Source: Hyphomicrobiales bacterium (GTDB taxonomy: Bacteria; Pseudomonadota; Alphaproteobacteria; Rhizobiales; Rhizobiaceae). From it: DNA of 64,000 nucleotides. The translations under genes were made by a program, and so were the position numbers. This document shows, piece by piece, positions 27,626 to 36,936 of this stretch. The notes beneath the pieces are model-generated. The model had not been told where the DNA came from. It saw only the letters and a list, made by a program, of their open reading frames with translations, and searched no databases. Every line of letters begins with the position of its first letter. Position 1 is the first letter of the stretch. Location: NCBI GenBank assembly GCA_900472175.1, contig UCHD01000001.1, positions 682,001 to 746,000 on the forward strand, written 5' to 3'.

Positions 27626-28987
27626 TTACTTGGCGTTCAAGAGTTCGCCGACTTCGAGCAGGACGAACTCGTTGTCGTCGGCCTTGTCGAGCGAGCGGCC
27701 GGCCGAGAAGGGCAGGTTGTTGTCGTTGCCGACGATGATGTGGGTGTCATCGACGCGATCGACGTTTTCGATGGTGACGAACGGCATGTCGTAAAAGCCT
27801 TCGCCGCCGCCCTGACGCTTCTTGTTGTCGGGATCAGCAATCTTCAGGAGGTCGATATAGCCGATCTTGCGCACGGCCTTGCCGGCGTTTTCATCGGTCA
27901 TCTCGATCTTGTAGATCCGCTTGACCTTGGAGCCGACGGCGAAGCAATCCGCTGCCGGTGCCTTCGGGTCGGCGCAGGCCTTGTCGACGGTGCCAGCTCC
28001 GTTGTCACGCTCGATCACCAGCGCGGTCGTGTCGTCCAGCATGTTGAAATCTCCGATGGCCTCGCCGCCTTCAGCCAGCGGATAGAGCCAGCTGCGGCCG
28101 GTCCAGGCCTTCGACGCGACATCGAGTTCGATGATGCGCAGCGCCGGGCGGCCTTCGGCCTGTTCGACGGTTTCGGCATCGGTCCAGAGCGGGCCTTCGA
28201 GCAGGCCGTAAAGTTTGGCTCCGTCCTTCGACATGGCCAGGCCTTCGTAGCCGCCGGAACGCTTGACGTTGAGTGCTGGTATCGGCTTCGCCGGATCGGC
28301 CTGGACGGCGAGCGTCGGGTTGTCGGGTGACATGACCGCCTTGCCGTCAACGGTGGTGGCAATCACGTCGGTGAGCTTGCCGTCGAGGTCGAATTTCAGG
28401 ATATAAGGCCCGAATTCCTCGCCGACCCAGAAACCGTCAGCGACCGGCTGGATCGATTCGACGTCGAAATCGGCGCCGGTCAGGTAGCGCTTTTCAGCGC
28501 CTTCCATGACGATTGGGAAGGGAGCCTTCTTGTCGGGGTCGGAAAGGAACAGGGTCTTGACGGCTTCAACCTTGCCCGCATCCCAGTCGATCTTGATGTT
28601 GTGGAGCATCAGCATCGTGTCGGACGAATTCAGCTTCGAGCCGAAACCATTGTCGGACATGCTCCAGAAGGTACCGTCAGGCATGGTCTTGATGCCGGAA
28701 AAACCCTGCATCGGCTGGCCGTCGAAGGGAAGCGACAGGCCGGTGAGGCGAACGCCATCCTTACCGGGCACGGTGCCGAGCGCTTCTGTGCGCTTGCGGT
28801 CAGGCGTCGTAAACTTGCCCGATGTCTTCAGGTAATCGGCTGCATCGGCAGGGGCGGCGATGATCGTATTGGCCGGCAGGATGGCGTGGGCGGCAAGCTT
28901 GGCCGGGAAGAGGGTGTCTTCGGCAAGAGCAGCCGATGTCATCAGAAGGCTGAAAGCCACGGAAGCGAAGAGAGCGTTTTTCATCAT
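27626..28987 (-). CDS. Secreted phytase-like esterase domain protein
   Basis: A 453-residue periplasmic protein with a Sec signal (KNALFASVAFSLLMTSAALA). The mature part is a beta-propeller-like domain of the 'esterase-like activity of phytase' family. Its features are GFSGIKTMPDGTFWSMSDNG near the start, GFWVGEEFGPYILKFD in the middle, and VIERDNGAG then VGNDNNLPFSAGR near the end; acidic residues suggest calcium binding. Established: family members hydrolyse phosphoesters or carboxylesters in vitro. Inference: phosphate scavenging, which fits the neighbouring polyphosphate genes. Confidence 0.85.
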   Translation of the reverse strand: MMKNALFASVAFSLLMTSAALAEDTLFPAKLAAHAILPANTIIAAPADAADYLKTSGKFTTPDRKRTEALGTVPGKDGVRLTGLSLPFDGQPMQGFSGIKTMPDGTFWSMSDNGFGSKLNSSDTMLMLHNIKIDWDAGKVEAVKTLFLSDPDKKAPFPIVMEGAEKRYLTGADFDVESIQPVADGFWVGEEFGPYILKFDLDGKLTDVIATTVDGKAVMSPDNPTLAVQADPAKPIPALNVKRSGGYEGLAMSKDGAKLYGLLEGPLWTDAETVEQAEGRPALRIIELDVASKAWTGRSWLYPLAEGGEAIGDFNMLDDTTALVIERDNGAGTVDKACADPKAPAADCFAVGSKVKRIYKIEMTDENAGKAVRKIGYIDLLKIADPDNKKRQGGGEGFYDMPFVTIENVDRVDDTHIIVGNDNNLPFSAGRSLDKADDNEFVLLEVGELLNAK

Positions 28988-29089
28988 ATTCCCATTGAGC
29001 GGTTGGTCGAGGCGTACCGCTTAGCAGGGCATTGATGTCGGAGAATTGACGGATGGATGAAGCTTTGGTGACGATGACCGGGGCAGGGC

Positions 29090-30157
29090 TTACTCAGCAG
29101 GGACGGGCAGCTGGAAACTTTGCGCCATTTCGACTTTTTCCTGCCGTTTCAAGGCCATGACGCCGAGTGTCTGGCCACGGCCCTTGACGGCGTGAGGCCC
29201 CAAATCCTCGACCACGACCGTGTCCGGCAGTTTGATACGCTGTGCGAGGTCGCTCGAGATCAGCACCTGCCTGCCCAGCGATTTGCACAGCGACTCCAGC
29301 CGCGCCGTGGTGTTTACCGTATCGCCAAAAAACGTGATCTTGTGACGGTCGACGCCGATTTCCGCAGTGATGATGAAGCCGCCGTGCAGGGCGGCGCGCA
29401 GCCGCGGAACTTGGCCGAAATTCTTGCGCCAGGTGGCCGCATTGGCTTCGATCTCGTCGAGGATGTCGAAGACGCAGCGAATGCAGCGCGCAAATTTGAC
29501 GCCTTTTTCAAGCGGCCACGTAACGATCGCAGCATCACCGACATAATCGTCGATCGCGCCCTTGTGGCGCCGGACCGGTTCGGCAAACGCGGCAAAAAGG
29601 GCCTTCAGATATTCCTGCGCCCGCAGGTCGCCATGCTTCTCGGCAAAGGATGTCGAATCAGCAAGGTCGATGAACAGGAAGACACGCTCCTCCTTCACCG
29701 GTCGACGGTAGCGGCTGATCAGCATGCTGGTGAACACATCACGCCCGAGCAGGTCGCGGACTCGCAGGATGAAGACGATCAGCGCGCAGACGGCCAGCGC
29801 ATAGAGGAAGACGTGAAACGGCATGACAAGGACGTTTGTCAGTGATCTCGGCTCGATAAGTTTCAGTGCCCACAGCAACAGAGCTGCTGCCGCATAACCT
29901 GCGCTTATCAGTATATCATAGATCACCAACGCCGCGGCGATGTAGGCGAATGTCGGAAGCCGCTCGATCCGCCGGTACAGCGGGCGGAACAAGATCCGTC
30001 GCTCGAAGGCAATCATGGGCACGCCCATGAACACGGCGAAGACCGCGCCGATGATCATCGGCTCGCCCGGAAAGGCGATCAGGCCATAAATCACACCGCT
30101 CAAAGCCATGCCAAGCGTGATCAGCAACCAGTTCTCTGTCGGGGATATTTCTCTCAT
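29090..30157 (-). CDS. Membrane-anchored class III adenylate/guanylate cyclase
   Basis: A 355-residue protein with four hydrophobic segments in residues 10-135 and a C-terminal class III cyclase domain from about 157. Metal aspartates are D164 (FIDLADST) and D208 (YVGDAAIVTW); the transition-state pair is N282 and R286 (GDTVNTTAR). All key residues are present, so it should be active. Rhizobia carry many such cyclases with unknown signals. It stands alone, with 102 bp before the esterase-like gene. Confidence 0.9.
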   Translation of the reverse strand: MREISPTENWLLITLGMALSGVIYGLIAFPGEPMIIGAVFAVFMGVPMIAFERRILFRPLYRRIERLPTFAYIAAALVIYDILISAGYAAAALLLWALKLIEPRSLTNVLVMPFHVFLYALAVCALIVFILRVRDLLGRDVFTSMLISRYRRPVKEERVFLFIDLADSTSFAEKHGDLRAQEYLKALFAAFAEPVRRHKGAIDDYVGDAAIVTWPLEKGVKFARCIRCVFDILDEIEANAATWRKNFGQVPRLRAALHGGFIITAEIGVDRHKITFFGDTVNTTARLESLCKSLGRQVLISSDLAQRIKLPDTVVVEDLGPHAVKGRGQTLGVMALKRQEKVEMAQSFQLPVPAE

Positions 30158-30244
30158 GAATCAGCTCCGCTCCGCCGGGCTTGCAGGCATTGTTCCATTT
30201 GAGCAGGTTGGGTCAAGCAATTTCGTGTAACGGTTTGTGGTGCT

Positions 30245-31153
30245 TCATGTCCGGCCGCACAGGCTCGCCCAGCGGCCGGGTGTCATCCCATGGGTCTTCT
30301 TGAAATGCCGGGTGAAATGCGCTTGATCGGCAAAGCCGGTGTCGAGCGCGATCTCGACGAGGCTTTTGCCGCGGCCGATCAATCCCCGCGCCCGCTCCAG
30401 CCTGCGCATCACCAGATATCGATGCGGGCTGGTGCCAAGCGCCGCGCGGAATTGCCGGGCAAGGGTGAAGCGGTCGAGGCCAGTGATGGCCTCGAGTTCA
30501 TCGGAGCTCACCTGGCGATCGGAATGCGCCTGCAGAAAGTCGCAAGCCCTGCGGATGGCGATCTGGTCGGAGCGCTTCATCCGTGCCTTGCCGCCGCCAT
30601 CCGAATGCCGCAGCAGCGCGTCGGCAATGCCGGTCAGCATCTCGTCCAGCTGCAGGCCGCCGATGGCACCATCCAGATCATACATCACTTCGGCCAAGTT
30701 GGCTGCAAAGGCGCGGTCGGCAATGACGGGTGAGGGCACAAAGGGTAGGCCGAGCGGCGTATCACTGAGCGCCCCGGTCAACATTTCCGGCGGCAAATAC
30801 ATCATCCGGTAGCGCAGCCCTTCGTCAGTTCCGGCGCCGCCATCATGCAGTTCGTCGGGGTGGAGCACGATGATGTTGCCGGGCTGGCTGTAGCGGACCA
30901 TGCCGCGATAGCGGAAGGCCTGCACGCCCTGCAGCGTCAGGCCGAGCGCATAGGTGTCGTGGCGATGCGGTTCGAAGGCGTTGCCATGGAAATGCGCCTC
31001 GATCCGCTCTATGCCGCCGGAGACGGGAGCGACCTTTATGCTGTCGGACAGCGCCGATGTGCACGAACGTTCAAGATCGCCATTGCCGGCGCAGGTTAAG
31101 GAGACCCCGGACGTTTCAAGCGTCCTGTTCCCAAGAGTGGAGTTGGCATTCAT
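30245..31153 (-). CDS. AraC family transcriptional regulator
   Basis: A 302-residue protein. An N-terminal cupin ligand domain (RIEAHFHGNAFEPHRHDTYA, then VLHPDELHDGG) is followed by a C-terminal double helix-turn-helix: SSDELEAITGLDRFTLARQF and SLVEIALDTGFADQAHFTRH, ending KKTHGMTPGRW. The start is unsettled: the ATG at 31153 overlaps the ATG of the divergent DUF2000 gene, and the frame stays open to 31243. It probably controls its divergent neighbour. Ligand unknown. Confidence 0.88.
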   Translation of the reverse strand: MNANSTLGNRTLETSGVSLTCAGNGDLERSCTSALSDSIKVAPVSGGIERIEAHFHGNAFEPHRHDTYALGLTLQGVQAFRYRGMVRYSQPGNIIVLHPDELHDGGAGTDEGLRYRMMYLPPEMLTGALSDTPLGLPFVPSPVIADRAFAANLAEVMYDLDGAIGGLQLDEMLTGIADALLRHSDGGGKARMKRSDQIAIRRACDFLQAHSDRQVSSDELEAITGLDRFTLARQFRAALGTSPHRYLVMRRLERARGLIGRGKSLVEIALDTGFADQAHFTRHFKKTHGMTPGRWASLCGRT

Positions 31154-31559
31154 GTTCGATACCAAATTTGCAATCGTGCTGCGCGAGGACCTGGCCGTCT
31201 GGCAAAAGCTGAACGTCACCGCGTTCCTGACCAGTGGCATCATTGCCGAAAAGCCCGGTATTATCGGTGAAGTTTACCGCGATGCCGATGGCAACGTCTA
31301 TAACCCGCTGAGTATTCAGCCGGTCATCGTGCTTTCCGCCGACGAAAAGACCATGAGCACCATTCATCACCGGGCGCTGGAGCGCGAAGTGAAGACCTCG
31401 CTCTATGTCGAGGAAATGTTCTCGACCGGCCACGATGCGGCAAACCGCGAGATGTTCGCCCGGTTCGGTCCGAACGATGCCAGGGTGGTCGGCATTGCGC
31501 TACACGCCGACAAGAAGATCGCCGACAAGATCACCAAGGGGGCGAGGATGCACCCCTGA
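31152..31559 (+). CDS. DUF2000 family protein
   Basis: A 135-residue soluble protein opening MFDTKFAIVLREDLAVWQKL with DVR-like continuation AFLTSGIIAEKPGIIGE. The layout matches DUF2000, a small family of unknown function with a peptidyl-tRNA hydrolase-like fold. GGAG lies about 10 nt before the ATG. The gene is divergent from, and overlaps the start of, the AraC regulator. This pairing is common enough to suggest it is the regulator's target, but the role is unknown. Confidence 0.8.
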   Translation: MFDTKFAIVLREDLAVWQKLNVTAFLTSGIIAEKPGIIGEVYRDADGNVYNPLSIQPVIVLSADEKTMSTIHHRALEREVKTSLYVEEMFSTGHDAANREMFARFGPNDARVVGIALHADKKIADKITKGARMHP

Positions 31560-31568
31560 TAGAATCGC

Positions 31569-32714
31569 TTAAAGCTCGACGGCTTCGATCTTGCGATCGA
31601 CAAAGCGCAGGGCGACTTCGCCGTTGATCAGCTTCAGCGCGGTGTCGCCGAACAACTCGCGCCGCCAGCCCTTCAGCGCGCCGACGTCGGCCTTCGGACC
31701 TTCCGAGGCGATCCGCTCCAGATCGTCGCTGTTGGCGATGATCTTGGCGGCAACACCTTGCTTTTCGGCGATCAGCTTCAGCAGAACCTTGAGCATTTCA
31801 CTCGCAGCCTGGGCGCCTTCCGGCGCCTGGTTCTGGCGCGGCAGTTTCGGCATCTCGGCCTTCGGCAGTTCCAGGGCGGCATTGACCGCCTCGAGGATGG
31901 CCGTACCGGCTGCAGACCGCTCCCAGCCCTTGGGGATGGTGCGCAGGCGCGACAGCGCGTCGACGTCCTTCGGCTGCTGCTGGGCGATCTCGTAGAGGCC
32001 GTCGTCCTTGAGGATGCGGCCGCGCGGAACGTTGCGGTTGCGCGCTTCGCGCTCGCGCCAGGCGGCGACCTTCTGCAGGACGGCGAGTTCGATCGGCTTT
32101 TTCAGCCGCATCTTCAGGCGCTGCCAGGCATCGTCCGGATGGATGTCGTAGGTTTCCTTGGCCTCGAGAATGGCCATTTCCTCCGTCAGCCACAGCGAGC
32201 GGCCTTCGCGCTCAAGCTCGGCCTTCAGGTGCAGGTAGACATCGCGCAGATGGGTGACGTCGGCCAGTGCATAATCGAGCTGCTTTTCCGTCAGCGGCCG
32301 GCGGCTCCAGTCGGTAAAGCGCGATGACTTGTCGATATGGACGTTCTTGATCCGGCTGACCAGCTGGTCGTAGGAAACGCTGTCCCCGAAGCCGCAGACC
32401 ATCGCGGCAACCTGCGTGTCGAAGATCGGATGCGGGATCAGCTTGCCGAGATTGTAGATGATTTCGATGTCCTGGCGGGCGGCATGGAACACCTTGACGA
32501 CATCCGTATTGGCCATCAATTCGAAGAATGGCGCGAGATCGATGTCTTTTGCCATGGGATCGACGATGACGGCAATGTCCGGTCCGGCCATCTGGATCAG
32601 GCACAGCTGCGGCCAGAAGGTAGTCTCACGGAGAAATTCCGTATCGATCGTCAGGTATTCCCCGCTGGCCAGCGTTTCGCAGGCGGCGGCAAGTTCGGCG
32701 GTTGTCTCGATCAT
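31569..32714 (-). CDS. rnd: Ribonuclease D
   Basis: A 381-residue 3'-5' exonuclease for tRNA maturation. DEDD motifs: YLTIDTEFLRE (Exo I), VKVFHAARQDIEIIYNLG (Exo II), LDYALADVTHLRDVYLHL (Exo III, with Tyr). HRDC domains follow (REREARNRNVPRGRILKDD). ATG at 32714 is chosen over a TTG just upstream. It is convergent with the DUF2000 gene, 10 bp apart. Confidence 0.96.
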   Translation of the reverse strand: MIETTAELAAACETLASGEYLTIDTEFLRETTFWPQLCLIQMAGPDIAVIVDPMAKDIDLAPFFELMANTDVVKVFHAARQDIEIIYNLGKLIPHPIFDTQVAAMVCGFGDSVSYDQLVSRIKNVHIDKSSRFTDWSRRPLTEKQLDYALADVTHLRDVYLHLKAELEREGRSLWLTEEMAILEAKETYDIHPDDAWQRLKMRLKKPIELAVLQKVAAWREREARNRNVPRGRILKDDGLYEIAQQQPKDVDALSRLRTIPKGWERSAAGTAILEAVNAALELPKAEMPKLPRQNQAPEGAQAASEMLKVLLKLIAEKQGVAAKIIANSDDLERIASEGPKADVGALKGWRRELFGDTALKLINGEVALRFVDRKIEAVEL

Positions 32715-32800
32715 CAAACTTCAATCACTGTGGCGGAAATGCGGCCGTTAAAAACTCACCCGATGTATCCCTTCGCGCCCGGTGCCACAACGAAAAAAGC

Positions 32801-34204
32801 TCAAACGACGCGGAAATATCCCGACATGCCGGTCTTCTGGTGCTCGATGATATGGCAATGGAGTAGCCAGTCGCCGGGATTATCGGCAACGAGACCGAGT
32901 TCGGCCTGCTCATCCGGGAGAAGCAGGATCGTGTCGGTGGGTGGCGGCAGGATCGTGCGCTTGTTGGAATTGAGAATGCGGAAGCTCAGTCCGTGCAGGT
33001 GGATCGGGTGTGCATGCGGGGTACGGTTGCGAACCTGCAGCACATAGCTTTTGCCGAGCTTCAGTTCGGAAACCGGTGCGCCCGGATCCGGTGTGTCGCC
33101 CTGCCACGGCACCTTGTTGATGGCCCAGAATGTATATCCAATGGTGCCGCAAATGCTGGGAACCGGTGCATGCTCGGCCGTTGCGGTGAAATCGAGCGGG
33201 ATGCGGGTTGCCGTTGACAGATCGGCTTCGGCAATCGGATTGGCGGGCAACGGTTTTACGTCGCGAATATCGCGTTTCAGCGAAGCGCCGGTCGCACGCA
33301 GTGTGGCAATCGTGAAGGGGTTCGAGCCACGGAGATTGCCGAGCTTGACCTTAGTGCCTTCGTCGTCCGGCATGCGCACGACGAGTTCAACACGCTGGCC
33401 GGGACCGAAATCGAGGAGATCGAGCGGGTAGGGCGCATCGACCGGATTGCCGTCGAGCGCCATGACCAGGGCCGGTGCACCTTCTGCGGCAAGCGAATAG
33501 ATGCGCGTTACGTCTGTGTCTGCGATCCGGATACGGACAAGGCCGCCGGCCGGCGCATCGTAGCTCGGCGCCTGCTCCCAGTTGGTGGTACGCACGGTGC
33601 CATAGGTGCCGCCGCGTGCGGCATCGCGCGGCTTGAAGGGGGCTATGAACGCACCACCGCTGCCGAGCCGCCAGTCGCGCAGGTTAAGCACGATCTCCGC
33701 ATCGAACACCGGATCGGCCGGATCCTCGACGACGATGACGCCGGTCAGCCCGTGGCCCATCTGTGTCAGCGTGTTGCAATGCGGATGATACCAGAAGGTG
33801 CCGGCATCCGGCGGCGTGAAGGCGTAGTCGAAGCCATCGCCGGGATAGACGTAAGGCTGGGTCATCTCCGGCACGCCGTCCATGGCGTTGACGATGCGCA
33901 GGCCGTGCCAGTGAACTGTCGTCGGTTCGTCCAGGGCATTGACCAGACGGGCGGCGAAGGGCTGGCCCTTCTTCATGCGGATGACCGGCGGCATGCCGGT
34001 GGCCGGCGCCTCGCTTGTTCCGTATGTCATGATTTTCGGGGTGATGCCGTCGCTGGCAATCTGTGCCTCGGTGAATTGCGCTTTGAGCAGCAACGGTGCC
34101 GGGGCGGCAATGCCGTTGCGCGCCGCAAGTCCGCCGCCGACGGCGAATGAGGCAGCGGCTGCGGCCGAACCTTTCAGAAGTGTACGGCGGCTGATGATCG
34201 GCAT
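32801..34204 (-). CDS. Tat-exported multicopper oxidase
   Basis: A 467-residue periplasmic oxidase. It has a twin-arginine signal (SRRTLLKG, residues 5-12, then a hydrophobic stretch) and three cupredoxin domains. All four copper motifs are present: HWHG (98-101), WYHPH (138-142), HPIHLHG (399-405) and HCHIIEHQKTGM (from 449), including the Cys of the type 1 site and the axial Met. No Met-rich insert like that of CueO is seen, so a cuprous oxidase role is not implied. Bilirubin-oxidase- or laccase-like activity is possible. Monocistronic. Confidence 0.93.
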   Translation of the reverse strand: MPIISRRTLLKGSAAAAASFAVGGGLAARNGIAAPAPLLLKAQFTEAQIASDGITPKIMTYGTSEAPATGMPPVIRMKKGQPFAARLVNALDEPTTVHWHGLRIVNAMDGVPEMTQPYVYPGDGFDYAFTPPDAGTFWYHPHCNTLTQMGHGLTGVIVVEDPADPVFDAEIVLNLRDWRLGSGGAFIAPFKPRDAARGGTYGTVRTTNWEQAPSYDAPAGGLVRIRIADTDVTRIYSLAAEGAPALVMALDGNPVDAPYPLDLLDFGPGQRVELVVRMPDDEGTKVKLGNLRGSNPFTIATLRATGASLKRDIRDVKPLPANPIAEADLSTATRIPLDFTATAEHAPVPSICGTIGYTFWAINKVPWQGDTPDPGAPVSELKLGKSYVLQVRNRTPHAHPIHLHGLSFRILNSNKRTILPPPTDTILLLPDEQAELGLVADNPGDWLLHCHIIEHQKTGMSGYFRVV

Positions 34205-34299
34205 GGGCGGGATTCCGGACGTTGAGATGCCCCGGTTTAAACTTGATGAAGGTATTCATCAATTGGCATTTGCGCGCATCTTGCCGCAGCCCGCAGGTT

Positions 34300-35532
34300 C
34301 TATTTCTTGTCCCCGGGCTTTGCCGCCAGCTTGTTGAAGAAAGAGGACGTGCGCAAGAGATTGCGAAACCGCATGGAGCGCTCACCGGTTGGCACGGCAC
34401 GGCGCACCATCATACGCTGCAGGGTATAGAGCATGAAGGCGGCGAGGACGGCAGCTGTATAGATGAACAGTGATTGCGGCCCGAAAATATCCAGCATGAA
34501 CGAGGCAAACAGCGGCCCGATAATGGCGCCGCACGACCAGAAGAACAGCATGCCAGCCGAGACCAGCGCATGCTGCCCTTCGGCGGCATGGTCGTTGGCA
34601 TGCGCCGAACAGAGCGAATAGAGCGGCATGGCGAAGGCACCGAAGATGAAGATGCCGATGAAGTTCAGCCATTCGTCGCTGCCGGCATAAAAGGCTAGAA
34701 ACAGCCCGGCCAGCAGTGAACCGAAGGTGGCAAACAGGATGATCAGCCGCCGGTCCAGCCGGTCGGAATAGAGACCGAGCGGATATTGCAGCACCACGCC
34801 GCCGATGATGCCGACGCTCATGAAGGTGGCGATCGCCGTGATCGACAGGCCGATGCCCTCGGCATAGATCGGCCCAAGCGAGCGGAAGGTGGAATTGGTC
34901 AGCCCAACAACGATGCAGCCGACCGTGGCAAGCGGCGAGATGTTCCACAGCGCCTTGATATCGAACTTGATCGCTTCCGGCGCGCCGGGGCTGGAGCGGT
35001 CGGCAAAGGAGATCGGCACCAGCGACAGGGTGAGCGCCATCGAGACGATGGCAAACAGCTGGAAGCCTTCGATGCCGACGGTCGGGATCAGATATTGCGC
35101 AGCCGTCACCGAGCCGAGATCCACCAGGCGGTAGATCGACAGCGTGCGGGCGCGGTTGGAATTGTTGACCCGGGCGTTCAACCAACTCTCGACGGTGGCG
35201 AAGAGACTGGCAAAACAGATGCCGGCAATCAGCCGCATCAGGAACCAGAACCACGGATCGATCAAAAGCACCATGGCAAGCGAGGCTGCTGACGCAATCG
35301 CCGCCATCGCCGAAAATGTCCGGATATGGCCGATCGAGCGCAGGATGCGCGTCACATAGACGCAGCCGATGGCAAAACCGATATTATAGCCGGTGCCGAC
35401 AAGTCCGATCAGCGAGGTTGAAAACCCCTCCTGCAGGGCGCGCAGCGAAATATAAGTTCCCTGTAGCCCGTTGCCCCCGATCAGGATGCCGGCCGTGATG
35501 AGGAGAGGGATGAGGGGACGAAGCTGCGACAT
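34300..35532 (-). CDS. MFS transporter
   Basis: A 410-residue inner-membrane carrier with twelve predicted helices and a 20-residue basic C-terminal tail. The loop 2-3 motif is degenerate (VTRILRSIGHIRT); loop 8-9 has QYPLGLYSDRLDRRLII, which fits the MFS signature. It resembles the YcaD/YfkF group of uncharacterised drug- or metabolite-type carriers. It stands 95 bp upstream of the multicopper oxidase stop side on the same strand; substrate unknown. Confidence 0.87.
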   Translation of the reverse strand: MSQLRPLIPLLITAGILIGGNGLQGTYISLRALQEGFSTSLIGLVGTGYNIGFAIGCVYVTRILRSIGHIRTFSAMAAIASAASLAMVLLIDPWFWFLMRLIAGICFASLFATVESWLNARVNNSNRARTLSIYRLVDLGSVTAAQYLIPTVGIEGFQLFAIVSMALTLSLVPISFADRSSPGAPEAIKFDIKALWNISPLATVGCIVVGLTNSTFRSLGPIYAEGIGLSITAIATFMSVGIIGGVVLQYPLGLYSDRLDRRLIILFATFGSLLAGLFLAFYAGSDEWLNFIGIFIFGAFAMPLYSLCSAHANDHAAEGQHALVSAGMLFFWSCGAIIGPLFASFMLDIFGPQSLFIYTAAVLAAFMLYTLQRMMVRRAVPTGERSMRFRNLLRTSSFFNKLAAKPGDKK

Positions 35533-35682
35533 CGAAGAAAAATCCGGATTTCGGCGGCGACTCGGATGCGTTTTGAGCGCCGAATACGCTTGTAGCTGCC
35601 TCTCTGGGGCGAAGACAGCGTGGATTCACCGATTTTCCCCGCCCGGATTGGAATTTTGGGAAAACAGAACGAGGCGTTCACA

Positions 35683-36633
35683 TCAGGCAGCGGTCAGCCG
35701 GTCACGTCCGGCACGCTTTGACTGGTAGAGGCCGTCGTCCGCGCGCTTGAGGAGATCGTCGCAGGTCTTGTCCGCGCGGGAAAATTCGCTGAGACCGCCG
35801 CTGATCGTAATCGGCAGGTTCAGCGTCCGTGTCAGTTCGGATGAAATGCGCTGGCGCAGACGATCGGCGACCAGATGGCCGTGGTCACGCCGCATCGACG
35901 GCATCAGGATGACAAATTCATCGCCGCCGATCCTTGCCGCAAAATCGCTCCCCCGCAGAACCTCCTTGCAGGCGTTGGCGATCAGCACGAGGACCTTGTC
36001 ACCGGCCGGATGACCGTAGACGTCATTGATATGCTTGAAGTTGTCGACGTCGAACATCAAGGCGGCGGTGGGATGATGGTCCTGCCGGAACAGTTCGAAG
36101 CGGCTGTCGAGAACATCCATCAGTTTGCGCCGGTTGAAAAGTCCCGTCAGGGCATCGGTTTCGCTCTGCAGGCGCAATCGGGTCTGGATAGCATTCTTTT
36201 CGGTAATGTTGCTGGCAACCCAGACGACCGCATCCTCTCCGTCTACCGGGAAGTCGAGCGCCTGAACGCGCCCTTCAAACCAGATGGGGTGGCTTGGTCC
36301 GGTATCCTGCAAGCCTTTCACATCGCTGCCCGATAGGCTGTATTCGACGATGTGCAGAACTCTCGAATCGAGTGCGTGCTGGATTTCCCGGGTGAACCAT
36401 TGCGCCTTGTCTTCGGTCAGAACGTCAAACACCGTCTGTCCGACAAGGGAACTGCCATCATGATAATACCGGTGGTCCGATCCACCGAACAGCGCCGCGT
36501 AGCGGCCGCTACGGGTCAGGATGAAGGCCGGGTCCGGCAGGGCGGACAGGATGAACGTGAGCTGCTCGCGGGAAAAAAGCGTGCCGTTTTCCTTCTGTGT
36601 AACCAAAGAGAGAAGGCTCGGTAAGGCACTCAT
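35683..36633 (-). CDS. PAS-GGDEF diguanylate cyclase
   Basis: A 316-residue cytosolic protein. A PAS-type sensor spans about 20-145 (LPDPAFILTRSGRY start), with a GGDEF domain after it. Metal aspartates in LMFDVDNFKHINDVYGH are intact, the signature GGDEF is at 236-240, and an RGSD inhibitory site lies five residues before it. It should be an active, product-inhibited cyclase. The ATG at 36633 is preferred to a longer frame. Two mutually exclusive hairpins lie upstream (36674-36701). Confidence 0.93.
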   Translation of the reverse strand: MSALPSLLSLVTQKENGTLFSREQLTFILSALPDPAFILTRSGRYAALFGGSDHRYYHDGSSLVGQTVFDVLTEDKAQWFTREIQHALDSRVLHIVEYSLSGSDVKGLQDTGPSHPIWFEGRVQALDFPVDGEDAVVWVASNITEKNAIQTRLRLQSETDALTGLFNRRKLMDVLDSRFELFRQDHHPTAALMFDVDNFKHINDVYGHPAGDKVLVLIANACKEVLRGSDFAARIGGDEFVILMPSMRRDHGHLVADRLRQRISSELTRTLNLPITISGGLSEFSRADKTCDDLLKRADDGLYQSKRAGRDRLTAA

Positions 36634-36673
36634 GATTCCTGCTTTCAACGCTCGTCGTTCATTGCTTTGCCGG

Positions 36674-36701
36674 GCATCGTGTTTGCGATGCATTGTATCG
36701 C
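36674..36701 (-). promoter_or_regulatory. Pair of mutually exclusive hairpins upstream of the PAS-GGDEF gene
   Basis: GCATCG (36674-36679) pairs with CGATGC (36686-36691), while GCGAT (36685-36689) pairs with ATCGC (36697-36701); both use the same central bases. The element is 41-68 nt before the start codon. The rest of the 303-bp gap up to aspS holds no gene; TTGACA at 36838-36843 may be a -35 of the aspS promoter. Confidence 0.3.
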
Positions 36702-36936
36702 CTGAATGTGATGGTAGTCTGAAATTCCTTCGAAACACTCAACGTAGAGCAATTGCAGGCATGCTTGTTCCGGGCTGCTGGCACGCCGTTTCCGCAACCG
36801 GCCGGCCATTGCTTGCGATCGCGGGATTGGCCCGGCCTTGACAAATCGGCCCCACCATGCGCTTTTCCGCCCGATTTTGACGCTGCCGCAGCGCGCTTTG
36901 GCGTGGCCGCGCGGCCCTCGGTTCCAGGATATTATC

